A DNA stretch of 64,000 nucleotides from Emiliania huxleyi CCMP1516 (GCF_000372725.1 NW_005200861.1:217238-281237), one strand, 5' to 3'; numbered from the stretch's first letter, positions 1 through 10,102 are shown. The notes: generated from the sequence alone by a model not told the origin. Translations and numbers: made by a program.

Positions 1-312
1 AGCCACAACGTATTTGTCCGGACCGTCGAGGCGGGCAGCGAACACTCGTTCGAGCATCGTAGACGACGCCCTCACCGGCGCCCCCGCGTCGTCGTTGGCT
101 TTGTTCGCCGCCTTGTCTGCTGCCCCCTTCTCCCGCAAATCGAGCTGCGCCCGCACTGCCGCCATCGCGTTCGTCGCCTGCGAGGCGACCTTCGCCACCT
201 TGGCCTTCCTCTCCCGCTCTGCCGCCGCCTTCCGGTCCTCGCGGCGGTCCGCCAGCGGGTTGTCGCCGGCGTCAGCAGCCACGATCATGGCCGTGACACC
301 CTCGCCTGCCAT
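1..312 (-). CDS. Hypothetical protein, 5' part, runs off the window
   Basis: An open frame on the minus strand starts at ATG 312 (MAGEGVTAMIVAADAG) and stays open for 104 codons to the window edge. A second in-frame ATG lies at 288. The product is rich in Ala, Lys, Glu and Arg (ADRREDRKAAAERERKAKVA), as in a charged helix or coiled coil. No family is recognised and the C-terminus is outside the window. A plus-strand frame across the same bases looks like its antisense shadow. It could be a transposon ORF, because repeat sequence begins at about 430. Confidence 0.42.
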   Translation of the reverse strand, partial: MAGEGVTAMIVAADAGDNPLADRREDRKAAAERERKAKVAKVASQATNAMAAVRAQLDLREKGAADKAANKANDDAGAPVRASSTMLERVFAARLDGPDKYVVA

Positions 313-460
313 GCCGAAATCGACGCGCGTCCCAAATACGCCAAAAGTGGCGGCGAGTCGCAATTACCCGCCCGCCGTCCCGGCGGTCCCGCAGCTCGCG
401 CACATCTCCCTCTTAACCCACCTGTAACATCACATAAAGGTATTGCTAAAAATCTCTCTG

Positions 461-910
461 CTAGCATGGAGGACGGAGTTGCGCCGAAAGGCAAAAGAAG
501 CCGCGAGAACAAGGGACCGGCAGGCGGCGGCGTCACAGGACGAGGCAGAAGGGAACGACGCGACAGAGGAGGAAATGACAAGGGAGAGAATGTTATGACC
601 CCCCCCCAATGAACACACCAGTGAGGGAGGGCGAGACGATCGAGGGGTCCCGTACCATGCGGAATCGACCCTATCCAGTGCTCAAGTGCTCAAGGGAGAG
701 AACGACGAGAGTGGGACGACCGCGAGGTGGCATGAAGGTGGCAGCGAGAAGCGGCGAGAGACTGCGAAGAGAGATAGGAAGAGGCAGACTCCCTAGGGTG
801 GGCGACGGCTAGCGCACCACACACCTCTCCTTAAAATCCCTGTGTGGTGGCGGCGTGCCGTCCTCCCATCCCTCCCTTGGGTTGTCTGTTTTCTTTCTTT
901 CTTTCTTTCA
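461..910 (+). mobile_element. 5'-truncated copy A of non-LTR-like family 1
   Basis: The plus strand carries the C-terminal end of the protein encoded in full at 31498-32778 (RRTELRR.AKEAARTRDRQA, then RERTTRVGRPRGGMKVAARS, then PRVGDG and stop at about 810). The coding part is interrupted by unrelated sequence at about 596-693. The 3' UTR ends in a (CTTT)n run at 888-909. A constant 3' end, variable 5' truncation and simple-repeat tail suggest target-primed retrotransposition. No reverse transcriptase is seen in any copy here. Confidence 0.6.
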
Positions 911-2389
911 TGCTAGCATGCACCTCGCGAGCCGACGTTCTGGCTCAGCGAGGTTGCTGCGGAGCACTCGCGGACCGGTTCTTCTGGCCCAGCGAGGCCG
1001 CTGCGGGACACACCGGCGGCTCGGTTCGCTCCTCAACGCAAACTCGGTCGAGCAAGAAGTCAGATGTGTGTGTAAAGGCGGCGCGGCACGGTAAGGGTCG
1101 GCGGTAAGGCGGTAAGGCGCGGCAACAGACGCAGGCAGGGCTTTCTTAGGTATCTACTTTAGTTTTGGCAGTTTTTAGTCTGTCTTTCGTTTTTGGTTTG
1201 CTTCGCGCTAGCCGCACTCTCGCGCTTGTGATTGTGTTGGGAGCTGCTCGGGCCTCGGCGATGCGCTTCAAACAAAGATGCGTTTTTGTTCTCTCTCTCT
1301 CGTGTCTCGTTTGTTTGTTCGTGTCTCTCGGTTAGGGAGCGGTTCAGCTGCTGGGCGGGCTTCAGGCTGTGGTGCTCACACGAAAAGGAATCGACGCGAT
1401 GTGCAAAGCATACAAGAGGAGGAGAAAAAAGAGGAGAGGCGCCAGTGATGACGAAGCAGAAACTGGCGCAGACGAGAGCAGGGCAGACCCGGGGACTGGG
1501 GAGCCGGAGCAGACGGCATCGGCCGCCGAGGGAACGTTGGGAAGAGGCACGAGGAGGGCGGCGACCTCGACCGACTATGAGGACCCGTCGCCAGACGACG
1601 CAGGGCAGACGATGTGGAGGCGGAGCAGACGCGCAGGGCGAGACGAGGGAGGGAGCAGGACCTTGCGGAGATCAGCAGGAGGATGTACGAAGAGATTAGG
1701 AGCAGCAGGGACCCGAGGCGCGAGGGACCATGTGGAAGACGGCTAGTGCTAGTCCCCCATCGGGAGGACGACCCCTGCAGCCTGCTAGCCGCCGACCACA
1801 CCCACAAAGAACCCTGCACAAAGATCGCAAGCGGCAAGGGCGGGGATCTGTGTTCCTTTTTACCCTTCTCACAGTAGAGACAAGACTCAAGAGAGGTGTA
1901 CGTTTTTATTTATTTCCCGGTTTGCAACAACAACAAACAATATCTCGTCAAATTAAGCTGTTAACACAAATCATCTTCTTTACGCGTACGCCAAACGTCT
2001 CGCGCGCGCGTGAACAGGGCTCCAGCGTCCAGGCCCCAAATTGATGCGTGAGTGTTAGACTTAGAGTTGTTTGGGATATTGTGGTATTTGCTAAAAATCT
2101 CTCTCTCCAAATCTGTGTATTCGGTCCTCGACTTTCGCCTCTTCGACTCTCGTGCCGCGAGATACAGCGAGACAATGTGCGGCAGGCGCCGGGCCACACC
2201 ATGCTGTGGGACGCCTGCCCATGCAATGCCCCGGGGCACTCACACAATCAGACCCCCCACACGCATCCCGATTCCCGCCCCTCGCCATCATCTCGGCTTC
2301 GACGGGCCGACCAATTCGGAGCTCACCGACCCTGCTCCGCCACCAGAGAGCGGCCCCATCTATCGCCACACGCCCCCTCCCGCGCCTCC
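911..2389. other. Gene-poor stretch with repeat fragments
   Basis: No gene can be supported. An open frame at 1399-1746 (+) encodes a basic then acidic low-complexity protein (KAYKRRRKKRRGASDDEAET) with no recognisable domain; it may be a retroelement ORF1 relic. Positions 1996-2106 hold a repeat that recurs at 7658-7741. It starts with an alternating CG run and ends with the motif CTAAAAATCTCTCT. Positions 2190-2390 give only overlapping low-complexity frames. Confidence 0.35.
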
Positions 2390-3302
2390 TCACAGCCGCG
2401 CGCCGCTGTCGTACCACGAGGCGACGGCGGGCGGCCTGGCAACGGAGGGCGGCGCCCAGCCCGGCGGCGGCTCCCACTGCTCGCGGGCGGGCGTGGGCGG
2501 CATCCGGCCGGCGCCGCGGTGGAAGCCGACAGTCACCTGCGGCGGAGGCGGGCGAGGCTGCGGGACAGTGCTTTGTCCGCTGCGTGGCACTGCGAGGCCG
2601 GGAGGGGCTGGTCCCCCATCCCTCCTCTCACACCTTGCCCTTGTAGGCGCTGGCGCGGGGCGCCGCGGAGGCGGAGGCAGAGGCGGACACGCCGCTGAAC
2701 AGGGCTACAAACTGCTCAAGCAGGTTGGGCGAGGCCGCCGGCGCGGCCGCAGCCTCAGGCGGCGGCGCGCTGATCGCCAGCCGGTCGCCGCGGTCGTACC
2801 AGCTGGTGACTGGCTTCGAGGGCGGCGCCCAGCCCGGCGGCGGCTCCCACTGCTCGCGGGCGGGCGTGGGCGGCATCCGGCCGGCGCCGCGGTGGAAGCC
2901 GACAGTCACCTGAAGGGAGGGCAACGTCCGCACGGGCTGGTGCTGCGGTGGTGGAGGCGGCATGCACAGGATGGGCGTGCTGCGGCAACACAGGGCTGGC
3001 ACCTTGCCACGGTACGCCGTCGTCGTCGACGGCTTCGGCGCGGGAGGAGCCACCTCGGCCACTTCCGCGGCGGCGGGTTTGGGCACGGCGGCGGCCGGCT
3101 TCTTCTTTTGCTGGTTGTTTATCAGAATGCCGCCAATCGCGGCGACGGCGGTGCCGGCAGTCGCGAGGAGGGCGGGGCTCTGGCTCAGGGCGTCGGCAGC
3201 GGCGACCTCGATGCAGCGCGGCACGGTGGTGCGCGATGGTGCGGCGCGAGGTGGGGCTGCCACCAGCAGGCCGAACGCGGCAGCTGCGACGAATGCCAGC
3301 AT
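2390..3302 (-). CDS. Putative plastid-targeted single-span protein with duplicated exon
   Basis: Three exons on the minus strand are inferred: 3302-3003, 2909-2634 and 2536-2390 (240 residues). Introns have GT donors (AAG|GTGCCAG, AAG|GTGTGAG) and CAG acceptors, all phase 0. An upstream in-frame ATG at 3392 is less likely, because ATG 3302 opens a classic signal peptide (MLAFVAAAAFGLLVAAPP). Next come an Ala/Ser/Thr/Arg stretch resembling the transit part of a bipartite leader, and one hydrophobic segment (ALLATAGTAVAAIGGILI) followed by NNQQKKK. Exons 2 and 3 begin with the same 31 residues (VTVGFHRGAG...WEPPPGWAPPS), encoded by identical 95-bp blocks. Each is preceded by Y(R/K)GK and followed by SWYD.G.(R)L. 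Plastid location is inferred from the leader alone; function is unknown. Confidence 0.72.
2445..2539. repeat. 95-bp exact direct repeat, copy 1
   Basis: Identical to 2818-2912. Each copy contains an intron acceptor (CAG) and the first 31 codons of an exon of the minus-strand gene at 2390-3302. The two exons therefore arose by a recent or homogenised tandem duplication. Confidence 0.9.
2818..2912. repeat. 95-bp exact direct repeat, copy 2
   Basis: Identical to 2445-2539. This copy supplies the acceptor and 5' end of exon 2 of the minus-strand gene at 2390-3302. Confidence 0.9.
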
Positions 3303-3489
3303 CCTGAATGAAGCGTATCCCGCGGAGCTGCTGTGAATGGACCGCCAGTCGGTGAGAACCGGCCCGAGGGTCGGTCGGCGATCTGCCTGCATGCGTATGA
3401 GATCATTATATCAAGCTAGAGCTCCTATCATCTCTGATGAAAAAGAGAAAAACAAGCTAGGCGTTGCCGACTTCCAACTCGGCCGGCCC

Positions 3490-6079
3490 ATGCGGCTCTG
3501 CATCGCCTCTCCGACGCCAAAGGAGGTCGTCAAGCCGGCAAACGGCGAATGCCTCGCTGCGCTCGCCAGCCTCCGCGCCGCCGTCTCCGCCGTCCGCGCG
3601 TGCGCTGCCGGGTTTGGCCCCGACGAGGCCTTCACCGCGCGCGGGCTCGCCGATCACCTGCACGCGATGTTCCCCCGCCGTCGCTCGTCGGACGGGACGA
3701 CGCCCGTGCGGATGCTCCCCATGGGCCTGCTCGACCTCCCGCTCGAGCTCATCTCTCTAGTCCTCGCGCGCTGCGACGCCAAGACCCTCTGCCGCGTCGC
3801 CGCCTCTTGCCGGCTACTCGGGCTCGGCGTGCCGCCTCCGCCTCCACCGCGCTCGCCGGTGGAGGAGGCGCTTCGCGCGCGGGCCGAGGCGGGCGGGTGG
3901 TGGATCCCCGCCTCGCTCCCCGAGGGCGAGTCCTCCTGGCTCTCGATGCTCGCGTGGGTTGAGACCGCCGTCGAGCGCCGCGGGCGGGCGAGCACGTCGG
4001 CGGGCGCGCACCACTCACTTCTGCTCGACAGTCGCGGGGCGCTGCTCTCGGCAGGGACGGAGCGGCCGCGGAATCACTTTGCCCACCTCCCCGCGTCGCC
4101 CGCCGACGGCACCCCCGGACTCCTCGGCCACACGCAAGGAGTCGTCGCGCCGGGCGTCGGCGCACCGACCCTCGTGACGCCTCCGCGCGCCGTAGCGGCG
4201 CTCTGCGCGCGGCCGGTGGTGGCGGTGTCGGCGGGGCGGCACCACTCGCTGGCGGTGACGGCGGACGGCGCAGCCTACTCGTGGGGCAACGGGCGCGAGG
4301 GCCTGCTCGGCCACGGGGACGAGGTGTCGGGGAGATGGGGGAGATGCGGGGAGATGCGGGGAGATGTCTGCTTGGCCACGGGGACGAGGTGTCGGCACTT
4401 CCCAGACACCTCCTAGACACTTTCTAGACACTTCCCAGACTCACGCGCACCGCTCGGCCGCACTGCCAGCGCCGTGCGGCTCGTGGCATCAGAGACGCGG
4501 AGGGGGAGAGCCCGGCTCTGGCGTGTGGCGAGGGTGACTGCCCCCCGCCCTGCCCGCTAGGCGTCGACGGGGGTGCCGCGCCTCATTGAGGCACCCCCCC
4601 CTCCCCCCTCCCCCTCCTTCTCCACACCCACACCTCTGTCCCAAGGCGCCTTGCCCACCCCCACACCCGCACCCGCACCCGCGCCCACACAGCCCCTCCG
4701 CACAGGCGCTGCGCGGCGTGCGGGTCGGTGCCGTCGCGGCGGGCCGCATGCACAGCCTCGCAGCCTCTCGAGAAGGGCTGCTCTGGTCGTGGGGCCAAAA
4801 CACCTACGAGCAGCTCGGGCTCGGGGACGGCGACGCGGGGCAGGAGAACTTGGCGCCCGGCACCGGGGCAGCGACGTGCGTCGGTGGACACGCCGCCCCG
4901 TCGGCTCGGCGGTGTGTTCGATCCCCGTCGCAGGCGCGCTGCCACCGCCGCCACCGCCGCGGCCACTGCCCCTCGCCTTGCCACTTCTCTCCTCCTGCCT
5001 CCTCCCTGCCCTCCCCTCCCCTGCATCCCCGCCTCACCTCCCCCTCCCCCCCCCCCGGCCCCTCGAGGTGTCTGCCCTCTCTGCCGAGAAGGTGACCCTC
5101 CTCGCTGCGGGGGGGGACCACTCTGCCGCAGGGACGGCTGTCGGACGCGTCTACACCTGGGGCTGGGCGGCGCAGGGCCAGCTCGGAAGACCTGCCGACA
5201 AGAACAGTCCTCGCTCGGTGCCAGGGCTGGTTGCGGCGCGCGCACCTTGCGCCACGCAGCCCCACTTGCCACACTTCCACGACACGTCCGCGACACGTCC
5301 GGGCGGTGGGGCGGGTAGGCGCTCTCGGACTCGCGCGTGACGGACCTCTCTTGCGGCGCTTGCCACACCCTCGCCTGCACCGCGCGCGGCGAGGTCTTCT
5401 CCTGGGGCTGCGGCACAAACGGCGAGCTTGGCCACGGCGACAGCTTCAACCGGCACTCTCCAGAGCTGATCGAGGCTCTGGTGACGGTGCACGCTTGCGC
5501 CGTCGCCGCCGGGGAGCACCACTCGGTCGCACTCTCCGCCGCTGACGGCGCCGCCTCGCCCTCCCCCCCTCCCCCCCCCCACCCCCCCACCCCACCCCTC
5601 TCTCTCCCCTCCCTCTCTTCGTGCGTGGCCGTGGCTGGAGAGGTGTGTGAGTCGCGCCACACGCATGTCAGGCGCGGTCTTTGCCTGGGGGCACGGCCGC
5701 GGAGGCAGGCTCGGCCTCGGCAACGGCGAGGAGGGCAGCGCGCTCCTGCCACAGCGCGTCTCTGCCCTGAGCGGAGTGGCGATCGCGTCGGTGGCGGCAG
5801 GTGCTTCTCTCCCCTCCTGCTCCCGACGCCCCTGGCACCCCGTCGCCTCTTCCCTCGCTCTCCTCCCTGCCGTCTAATGTCGCCCGGTCCCGACACCGCA
5901 CACGGCAGCGCTCTCACTGCCACGCCGCTCGCGCGCCGCCAGGCGCTTCGCACACGCTCGCCGTGTCGGCCGCTGGCCGCCACTACGCTTGGGGATCGCT
6001 CGACGCTTTGGGCTACGAGAATGAGGAGCTGCGCAACCAGCCAACCCCAGCCGAGCTGCAGCTGTCCGAGCAGCTGTGA
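3490..6079 (+). CDS. F-box and RCC1-repeat protein
   Basis: Six exons are inferred: 3490-4323, 4706-4852, 5068-5229, 5319-5547, 5672-5800 and 5943-6079 (about 545 residues). The start is ATG 3490 (MRLCIASPTPKEVV); upstream ATGs in the same frame have no better context. Residues about 78-115 form an F-box-like helix set (LPMGLLDLPLELISLVLARC). The rest is RCC1 blades: VSAGRHHSLAVTADGAAYSW, VGAVAAGRMHSLAASREG, VTLLAAGGDHSA, LSCGACHTLACTARGEVFSW, VAAGEHHSVALS and ASHTLAVSAAGRHYAWG. An F-box plus RCC1 propeller suggests an SCF ubiquitin-ligase substrate receptor. The exon 2/3 join is the least certain. The exon 4 donor must be GC (GACG|GCGCCG) to keep the blade in frame. Introns hold C-rich and minisatellite sequence. 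Confidence 0.8.
4324..4705 (+). repeat. Intron 1 of the F-box/RCC1 gene, with minisatellites
   Basis: The intron starts with a GGGGAGATGC-type tandem array (4329-4366). It then repeats the preceding exon end (GGCCACGGGGACGAGGTGTC, at about 4374), followed by a CTAGACACTTCC-type array (4395-4440). The same 12-mer array fills the intron of the poly(A)-binding protein gene at 49833-49899, in the same orientation relative to transcription. Confidence 0.65.
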
Positions 6080-6676
6080 GACAGGGCTTGGCGGGGGGCG
6101 GGCGCTAGGGAGGCAGGCACAGCACGCATGTCTGAGGGAGACGAAGGCGCGGACGTTGCGGGAGCGGCGGGGGGCAGACGGACCCAAGCGCGAGACGCGG
6201 ACGATGTCCGAGGGCTGCGCCGCGAGGCTCTGACATGCGCGAACACGGAGATCAGTGTTGGAACTCGCATTTCCGCATTAATGGGTGGGTCAGAGGCGCG
6301 CTGAGCCCTGTTACCCACGCTCTCGAAAATAGCACAAAACTAAATATGGCGGTCAATATGCGTTTCCGTTCCCACGCGTAGAGCCGTACACGGGGTGCCA
6401 CTATACTGGCAATTTGAGCTACAACGATAGTTTGATACTGTGTGGGGGCTGGGGGAGGACTGTAATCTGTACGGGACCCTTTATCGTTGATGGAGTACGT
6501 GTGTGTCGTGTGTGTAGTCACACGTGTAGACAGCGTGTAGTCTGTAGAGAGAGCGTGTGTACACCACATCGCTACATGAAACTTGGAAAGGGCTGGAGAG
6601 CGGTGGAGGGCTCCGGGCGCACGCCGCGCAGGGATGGAGAAAACAACATTCGCCCGTAGCTAATATACGCACCCGG
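6080..6676. other. Intergenic, nothing recognised
   Basis: This is the 3' flank of the RCC1 gene. It becomes locally AT-richer and GT-rich at 6480-6570. No convincing ORF or RNA gene is seen. Confidence 0.4.
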
Positions 6677-7231
6677 TCACGCATCCGACGAGACTGCGGC
6701 CTCGTGCACCTCGCCCTCTCCATGAGAACCCGTCTCCCCCTCTGTCGGCGGCCGCGGATCATACCCGGGTGGCGAGGGATACTCCGCCCCGAGCCCGGCG
6801 CCGAGGCAGGCGCGGACCTGCTCTCTCGTCGACGCGCCCGCCTCTCGCGCTCGCATCATCGCGGCCAAGGCCTGCTGGCCCTTGGCGTACTCGCCTGCGG
6901 GCGCGCCCTGCCCCGCGACAAAGCTCCGCATCCGCGCAAGCTGTTCGCGCAGCCGCTCAGCCTCGGCCGCCTCGGCCGCCTCCTCGCACGCCGCCTCGCC
7001 ATCTGCCGGCGGCGTAGCACTCCGCGGCGCGATATGCGGCTCGCTGGGCAGTGCAGTCTCGACGCAGGCTCGAGACGCAGGCTCGACACAGGCGAGCGTG
7101 CGCCACGTGCACCCGACAGACAGCACACCGTCATCCGCCGAACGCGTTACGCTGTAGGTGAGTCCGCGTGTCCCGAGCGGGCACGCGCGCAGCCAACGCT
7201 CGAATTCCGTCTGCTTTTGGAAGCTGAGCAT
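6677..7231 (-). CDS. Hypothetical coiled-coil protein
   Basis: A single-exon frame of 184 residues runs from ATG 7231 (MLSFQKQTEFERWLRACPLG). The upstream open frame has only a GTG start. Residues about 70-120 are an Ala/Glu helix (EEAAEAAEAERLREQLARMR) predicted to form a coiled coil, followed by a short Gly/Pro-rich tail. Codon use is GC-biased like the neighbouring real genes. No family is recognised. The opposite strand also has a long frame, but it is low-complexity Arg/Pro. Confidence 0.45.
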   Translation of the reverse strand: MLSFQKQTEFERWLRACPLGTRGLTYSVTRSADDGVLSVGCTWRTLACVEPASRACVETALPSEPHIAPRSATPPADGEAACEEAAEAAEAERLREQLARMRSFVAGQGAPAGEYAKGQQALAAMMRAREAGASTREQVRACLGAGLGAEYPSPPGYDPRPPTEGETGSHGEGEVHEAAVSSDA

Positions 7232-7316
7232 CGCCGAGCCCCTGTGGAGCGACCCTGGCGAGGTAGAGCCTGCAGGGTAGAGCCCACCCACCCAGGGTAC
7301 CCTCTCCGAGGACCCA

Positions 7317-7369
7317 TGTGTGTGTGTGTGTGTGTGTGGGTGGGGGGTGGGGTGGGGGGGGGGGGGGGG
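7317..7369. repeat. (TG)n then G-rich tract
   Basis: A dinucleotide TG run is followed by about 30 nearly pure G residues, just upstream of the coiled-coil gene. G-runs of this kind could form a quadruplex. Confidence 0.8.
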
Positions 7370-7459
7370 TCAGCTATGCTACAGACAATTGGGGCTTCTC
7401 GGGTTAAGTAGCTTTTCGCGACGGATGCACAGACCAATACTTGGGCTCGACTTTAGTGC

Positions 7460-7741
7460 GCCGTTCTCAAGCTGCGCCGCCTCGCGCGCAAAGTCGCGCG
7501 CGGCAGCGTTGACCGCACGGCCTACTCGCCCAAGTACTCGCTCTCTTTTATGTCCCACCATGCAGAGCGCATCTCTCTCTCTGTTGTGCGAGGCGTGAAC
7601 CGCGCCATTCGCTCACTCACTCACGCCATTCGCTCTCACCTGGCAACCCTGTCTGCACGTCTCGCGCGCGCGTGAACAGGGCTCCAGGCCCCAAATGACG
7701 TGTGAGTGTTAGATTTGTTTGGTATTGCTAAAAATCTCTGA
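7460..7741 (+). repeat. Dispersed coding-derived repeat, copy 1
   Basis: This copy shares about 200 bp with 36876-37066. The common translation contains LKLRRLARKVARGSVDRTAY and ends ATLSARLARA-stop. Here it carries a short internal tandem duplication (CACTCACTCACGCCATTCGC region, about 7610-7635) that breaks the frame. It continues into the alternating-CG segment and the CTAAAAATCTCTCT motif also seen at 1996-2106. It is probably an old mobile-element fragment. Confidence 0.55.
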
Positions 7742-7756
7742 ACAAGCTTTTCCTAA

Positions 7757-7860
7757 AAGAAAGAAAGAAAACAGACAACCCAAACGAGGGATAGGGGAGG
7801 AGCACAGGGTCCACACCTGCACGAGCAGGATTTTGGAAGGACGATCAGGGGCACAGGTGG
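7757..7860 (-). mobile_element. SINE-like repeat (family F)
   Basis: The reverse complement reads as a short unit containing GATCGTCCTTCCAAAATCC and CTGCTCGTGCAGG, ending in GTTTGGGTTGTCTGTTTTC and a (CTTT)n tail. It recurs at 12757-12852 (+) and 12540-12605 (-). Its 3' end matches the 3' end of the longer family-1 element, the usual relation between a SINE and its partner LINE. Confidence 0.5.
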
Positions 7861-7924
7861 GGCTCTCCTGCTCCTGACAAGGGACACGACAGGCTCGCAG
7901 CGCGGTGCACGGTGGAATCCCAAC

Positions 7925-7990
7925 TCCACTGGCGGTCTCATCTCAGTCTAGCGACCTTCCTCCGGCTTCTCACCGGCAGTCTCTCACTAC
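7925..7990 (-). repeat. Dispersed repeat H, inverted fragment
   Basis: Reverse-complement match to part of the about 145-bp block found at 11565-11710 and 13632-13760, including GAGAGACTGCC and CCGGAGGAAGGTCGCTAG. Confidence 0.6.
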
Positions 7991-8148
7991 CACGGGCACA
8001 CTGACACAGGGGTGGCAGGGGCGGCGGCATGAGTCTCCCACATTGATACTATGCGGGCCTCACTAGAGGTGCGGCCTGCGCGTGTCCTCGCCCTTGGGAA
8101 GGTCTTGAGGGGGGAGGGGAAGGGGCTGTGTGTCTGTGCATGCATGCA

Positions 8149-8176
8149 TGTGTGTGTGTGTGTGTGTGTGTGTGAG
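8149..8176. repeat. (TG)n ending in a splice-acceptor-like AG
   Basis: The TG dinucleotide run ends TGTGAG exactly where the CcdA-like coding exon begins, so it probably acts as the polypyrimidine-poor end of an intron. Confidence 0.6.
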
Positions 8177-8367
8177 CCTCCTCCGCGCTCGTGGCCTCGC
8201 CGTGCGCCTCGCCCGTGCTCGTCTCCCTCCTGGGCTTTGTCGCCACTCAGGGCGACCCGCTGCTGGGCGCCGCGCTCCTCACCGCCTACTCGCTCGGCGA
8301 GACCACGCCAGTCCTCCTCGCCGGCATCGCCGCCGGCTCGGCGACGAGGATCGTGAGCCCAGCGCAG
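8177..8367 (+). pseudogene. Orphan exon of a CcdA/DsbD-type thiol-disulfide transporter
   Basis: The open segment encodes VASPCASPVLVSLLGFVATQ, then GDPLLGAALLTAYSLGETTP and VLLAGIAAGSA. This is the Pro-Cys-x-x-Pro-containing membrane helix pair typical of CcdA, which carries reductant across thylakoid or inner membranes for cytochrome c maturation. It is bounded by AG at 8175-8176 and a CAG|GTTCGA donor. No partner exon can be found: both sides are repeats. CcdA normally has about six helices, so this is a fragment or a gene whose other exons diverged beyond recognition. Confidence 0.6.
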
Positions 8368-8453
8368 GTTCGAGTGGGTGACTCCGGCGAGCGGCTCTGC
8401 GCTCTTGGCCACCGGGACATACAACGGTCTCTCCAGCGCGTTCGGGCCGGTGT

Positions 8454-8590
8454 GATCTGTGATCTGTGAGGGTCCGCCCGCAGGCGCATTGTGTATACCG
8501 AGGCGGTGCCCGGTGCCGAGCGCAGGCCGGAGCCCACAGGTCGGACCTTAAGACAGCGTTGTAGATCCCTGGGCGAGGGTGGTGGAGAGG
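8454..8590. repeat. Dispersed repeat G, copy 1
   Basis: Shares about 135 bp with 13096-13255, including GGCGCATTGTGTATACCGAG and TAGATCCCTGGGCGAGGGTG. Both copies lie next to orphan coding exons. Confidence 0.75.
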
Positions 8591-9065
8591 GCGGTCCGTC
8601 GGCGCCAAACCACCTCCCACCGAGGCGGGCAGGTTCCACGCGTTCTCCCGGACCGCCCCGTTGGAGGTAGGCCGCTCGTCTAGCCAATCAGCCTTAAGCG
8701 AGCGGTCTGGCCGTTGGAATGGCTGAGTTTGGGGGGGGGGGAGGCCAATGGCAATGACCTGCCTAGTAAGCCGACATGCCAGGCATGCCGACCTTTCGGA
8801 GCCCCCTCTCGTAGACTTGTGCCGCTGGGATCAAGCCAGTGCGCCCGAGGGCGACGGTCCCCCGGTAGTACGGACCATCCTGCGGCCTTAATTTATTGGA
8901 CGCAGGCACAAGAGCTCCAGAAGGGCGTCTTCAGGAGGACGACAAAGACTGCCACTGTCTGTCGAGAACCGACACTAGTATCACCACCCGCTGCCCTGCA
9001 AGAAGAGCTCCAGGTGCTGTGGGCGTGGGAGGTGCTACTGCACCGCCTGAAGGGTTCTGTCGATC

Positions 9066-10102
9066 ATGCCAAGACCGCACTCAGGCCGATCAGGGTTACT
9101 GCGGCTTCTTGCACCGCTGGCAGTGCTGGGCACTCAGCAAGACGCTCCTGTGTGGTTCGATCTTGCACTGCAGCGTGCGCGCGATCGCAGCAGTGAGCGA
9201 GAGGTCCCAGCCGGGATGGAGAGAGCCTTCTCCGCGATTGAGCATGCCGTCGCAGCGCGGCAATCCAAGACAGTCTTGCTTCAAGCCGGTGCGCCTGCCA
9301 ACGCGGGTGGCGAAGAAGCGGCGCGGGGTGGTCGCTATTGGAGCATCGCCCATCACCCGGAGCAGGCCACTTATTACGGTCGAGTAGTGGCAAGCACACC
9401 AAACATCACCAACGTGTGCGAGGTGGGTTTCAACGCCGGGCACTCCACAGCGATATGGTTGTCTTCCAATCCAGCTGCCCGGACGTTCACCTTTGACATC
9501 GGCACGCTGGATTATACCCCAAGGGCAATGAGGACAATGCAGCGACTCTTCGGGGAACGCTTCAATGTCTTTGTCGGCCCAAGTGAGCTCACTGTTCCGC
9601 TGGAAGCTCCTCAGATTCTAAGGCAGATGCAGAAGACAAAGCTGGCTGCATCGGCATGGTGTGACCTTTTGCACGTGGATGGCATATGCCGACATACAAC
9701 GACTTTTTCAACATGTTCTCCAGTGGGATGGCTCGCTGCAACCAAACCTTGGTCCTGATGGACGATGTCTGCGATCTTCACAACTGCCATTGTCGAACCA
9801 AAAACGGCAGGCCATGGTCCCCGTGCCACGGCCCGTCACGAGCCCTCCAACTGATGACCCACCTCGGCTTGATGACAATCTTGGATAAGCACTTTGGTGT
9901 AGCTGACCGGGGTTGGGTACTGGCCGCCCCCACATGCCAGGGAGCACACGCATGGCCGCATCCATGCGATCCTAGCGTTTGGAGGGACCACCTTCACATC
10001 ACAGAGCGGAACTTCAAGAAGGGCCTCTGGGCAAGATTCCAATGTGATGATTGGGAGGCTCAGATGAGAACTGAGATGGCAGCGCCCTTCACTGTGTTGT
10101 AG
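9066..10102 (+). pseudogene. SAM-dependent methyltransferase-like gene with frameshift
   Basis: ATG 9066 opens a frame to about 9683 that contains a class I methyltransferase core: VCEVGFNAGHSTAIWLSS (SAM loop), TFTFDIGTLDY, and CDLLHVDG where an acidic active-site strand ends. Homologous sequence resumes one frame over at 9686 (MPTYNDFFNMFSSGMARCNQ, LVLMDDVCD, LGLMTILDKHFG) and ends at 10102. The break lies at GGATGGCATATGCCGAC. A one-base loss, a two-base insertion or an assembly error would explain it. The N-terminus (LLRLLAPLAVLG) resembles a signal peptide. If intact, the product would be about 345 residues. The substrate is unknown. Confidence 0.6.

Noticed and set aside
4583-6187. 534-residue minus-strand frame opposite the RCC1 gene
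   Set aside because: Crosses introns and exons alike and is Arg/Gly/Ser-rich; antisense artefact of GC-rich DNA.
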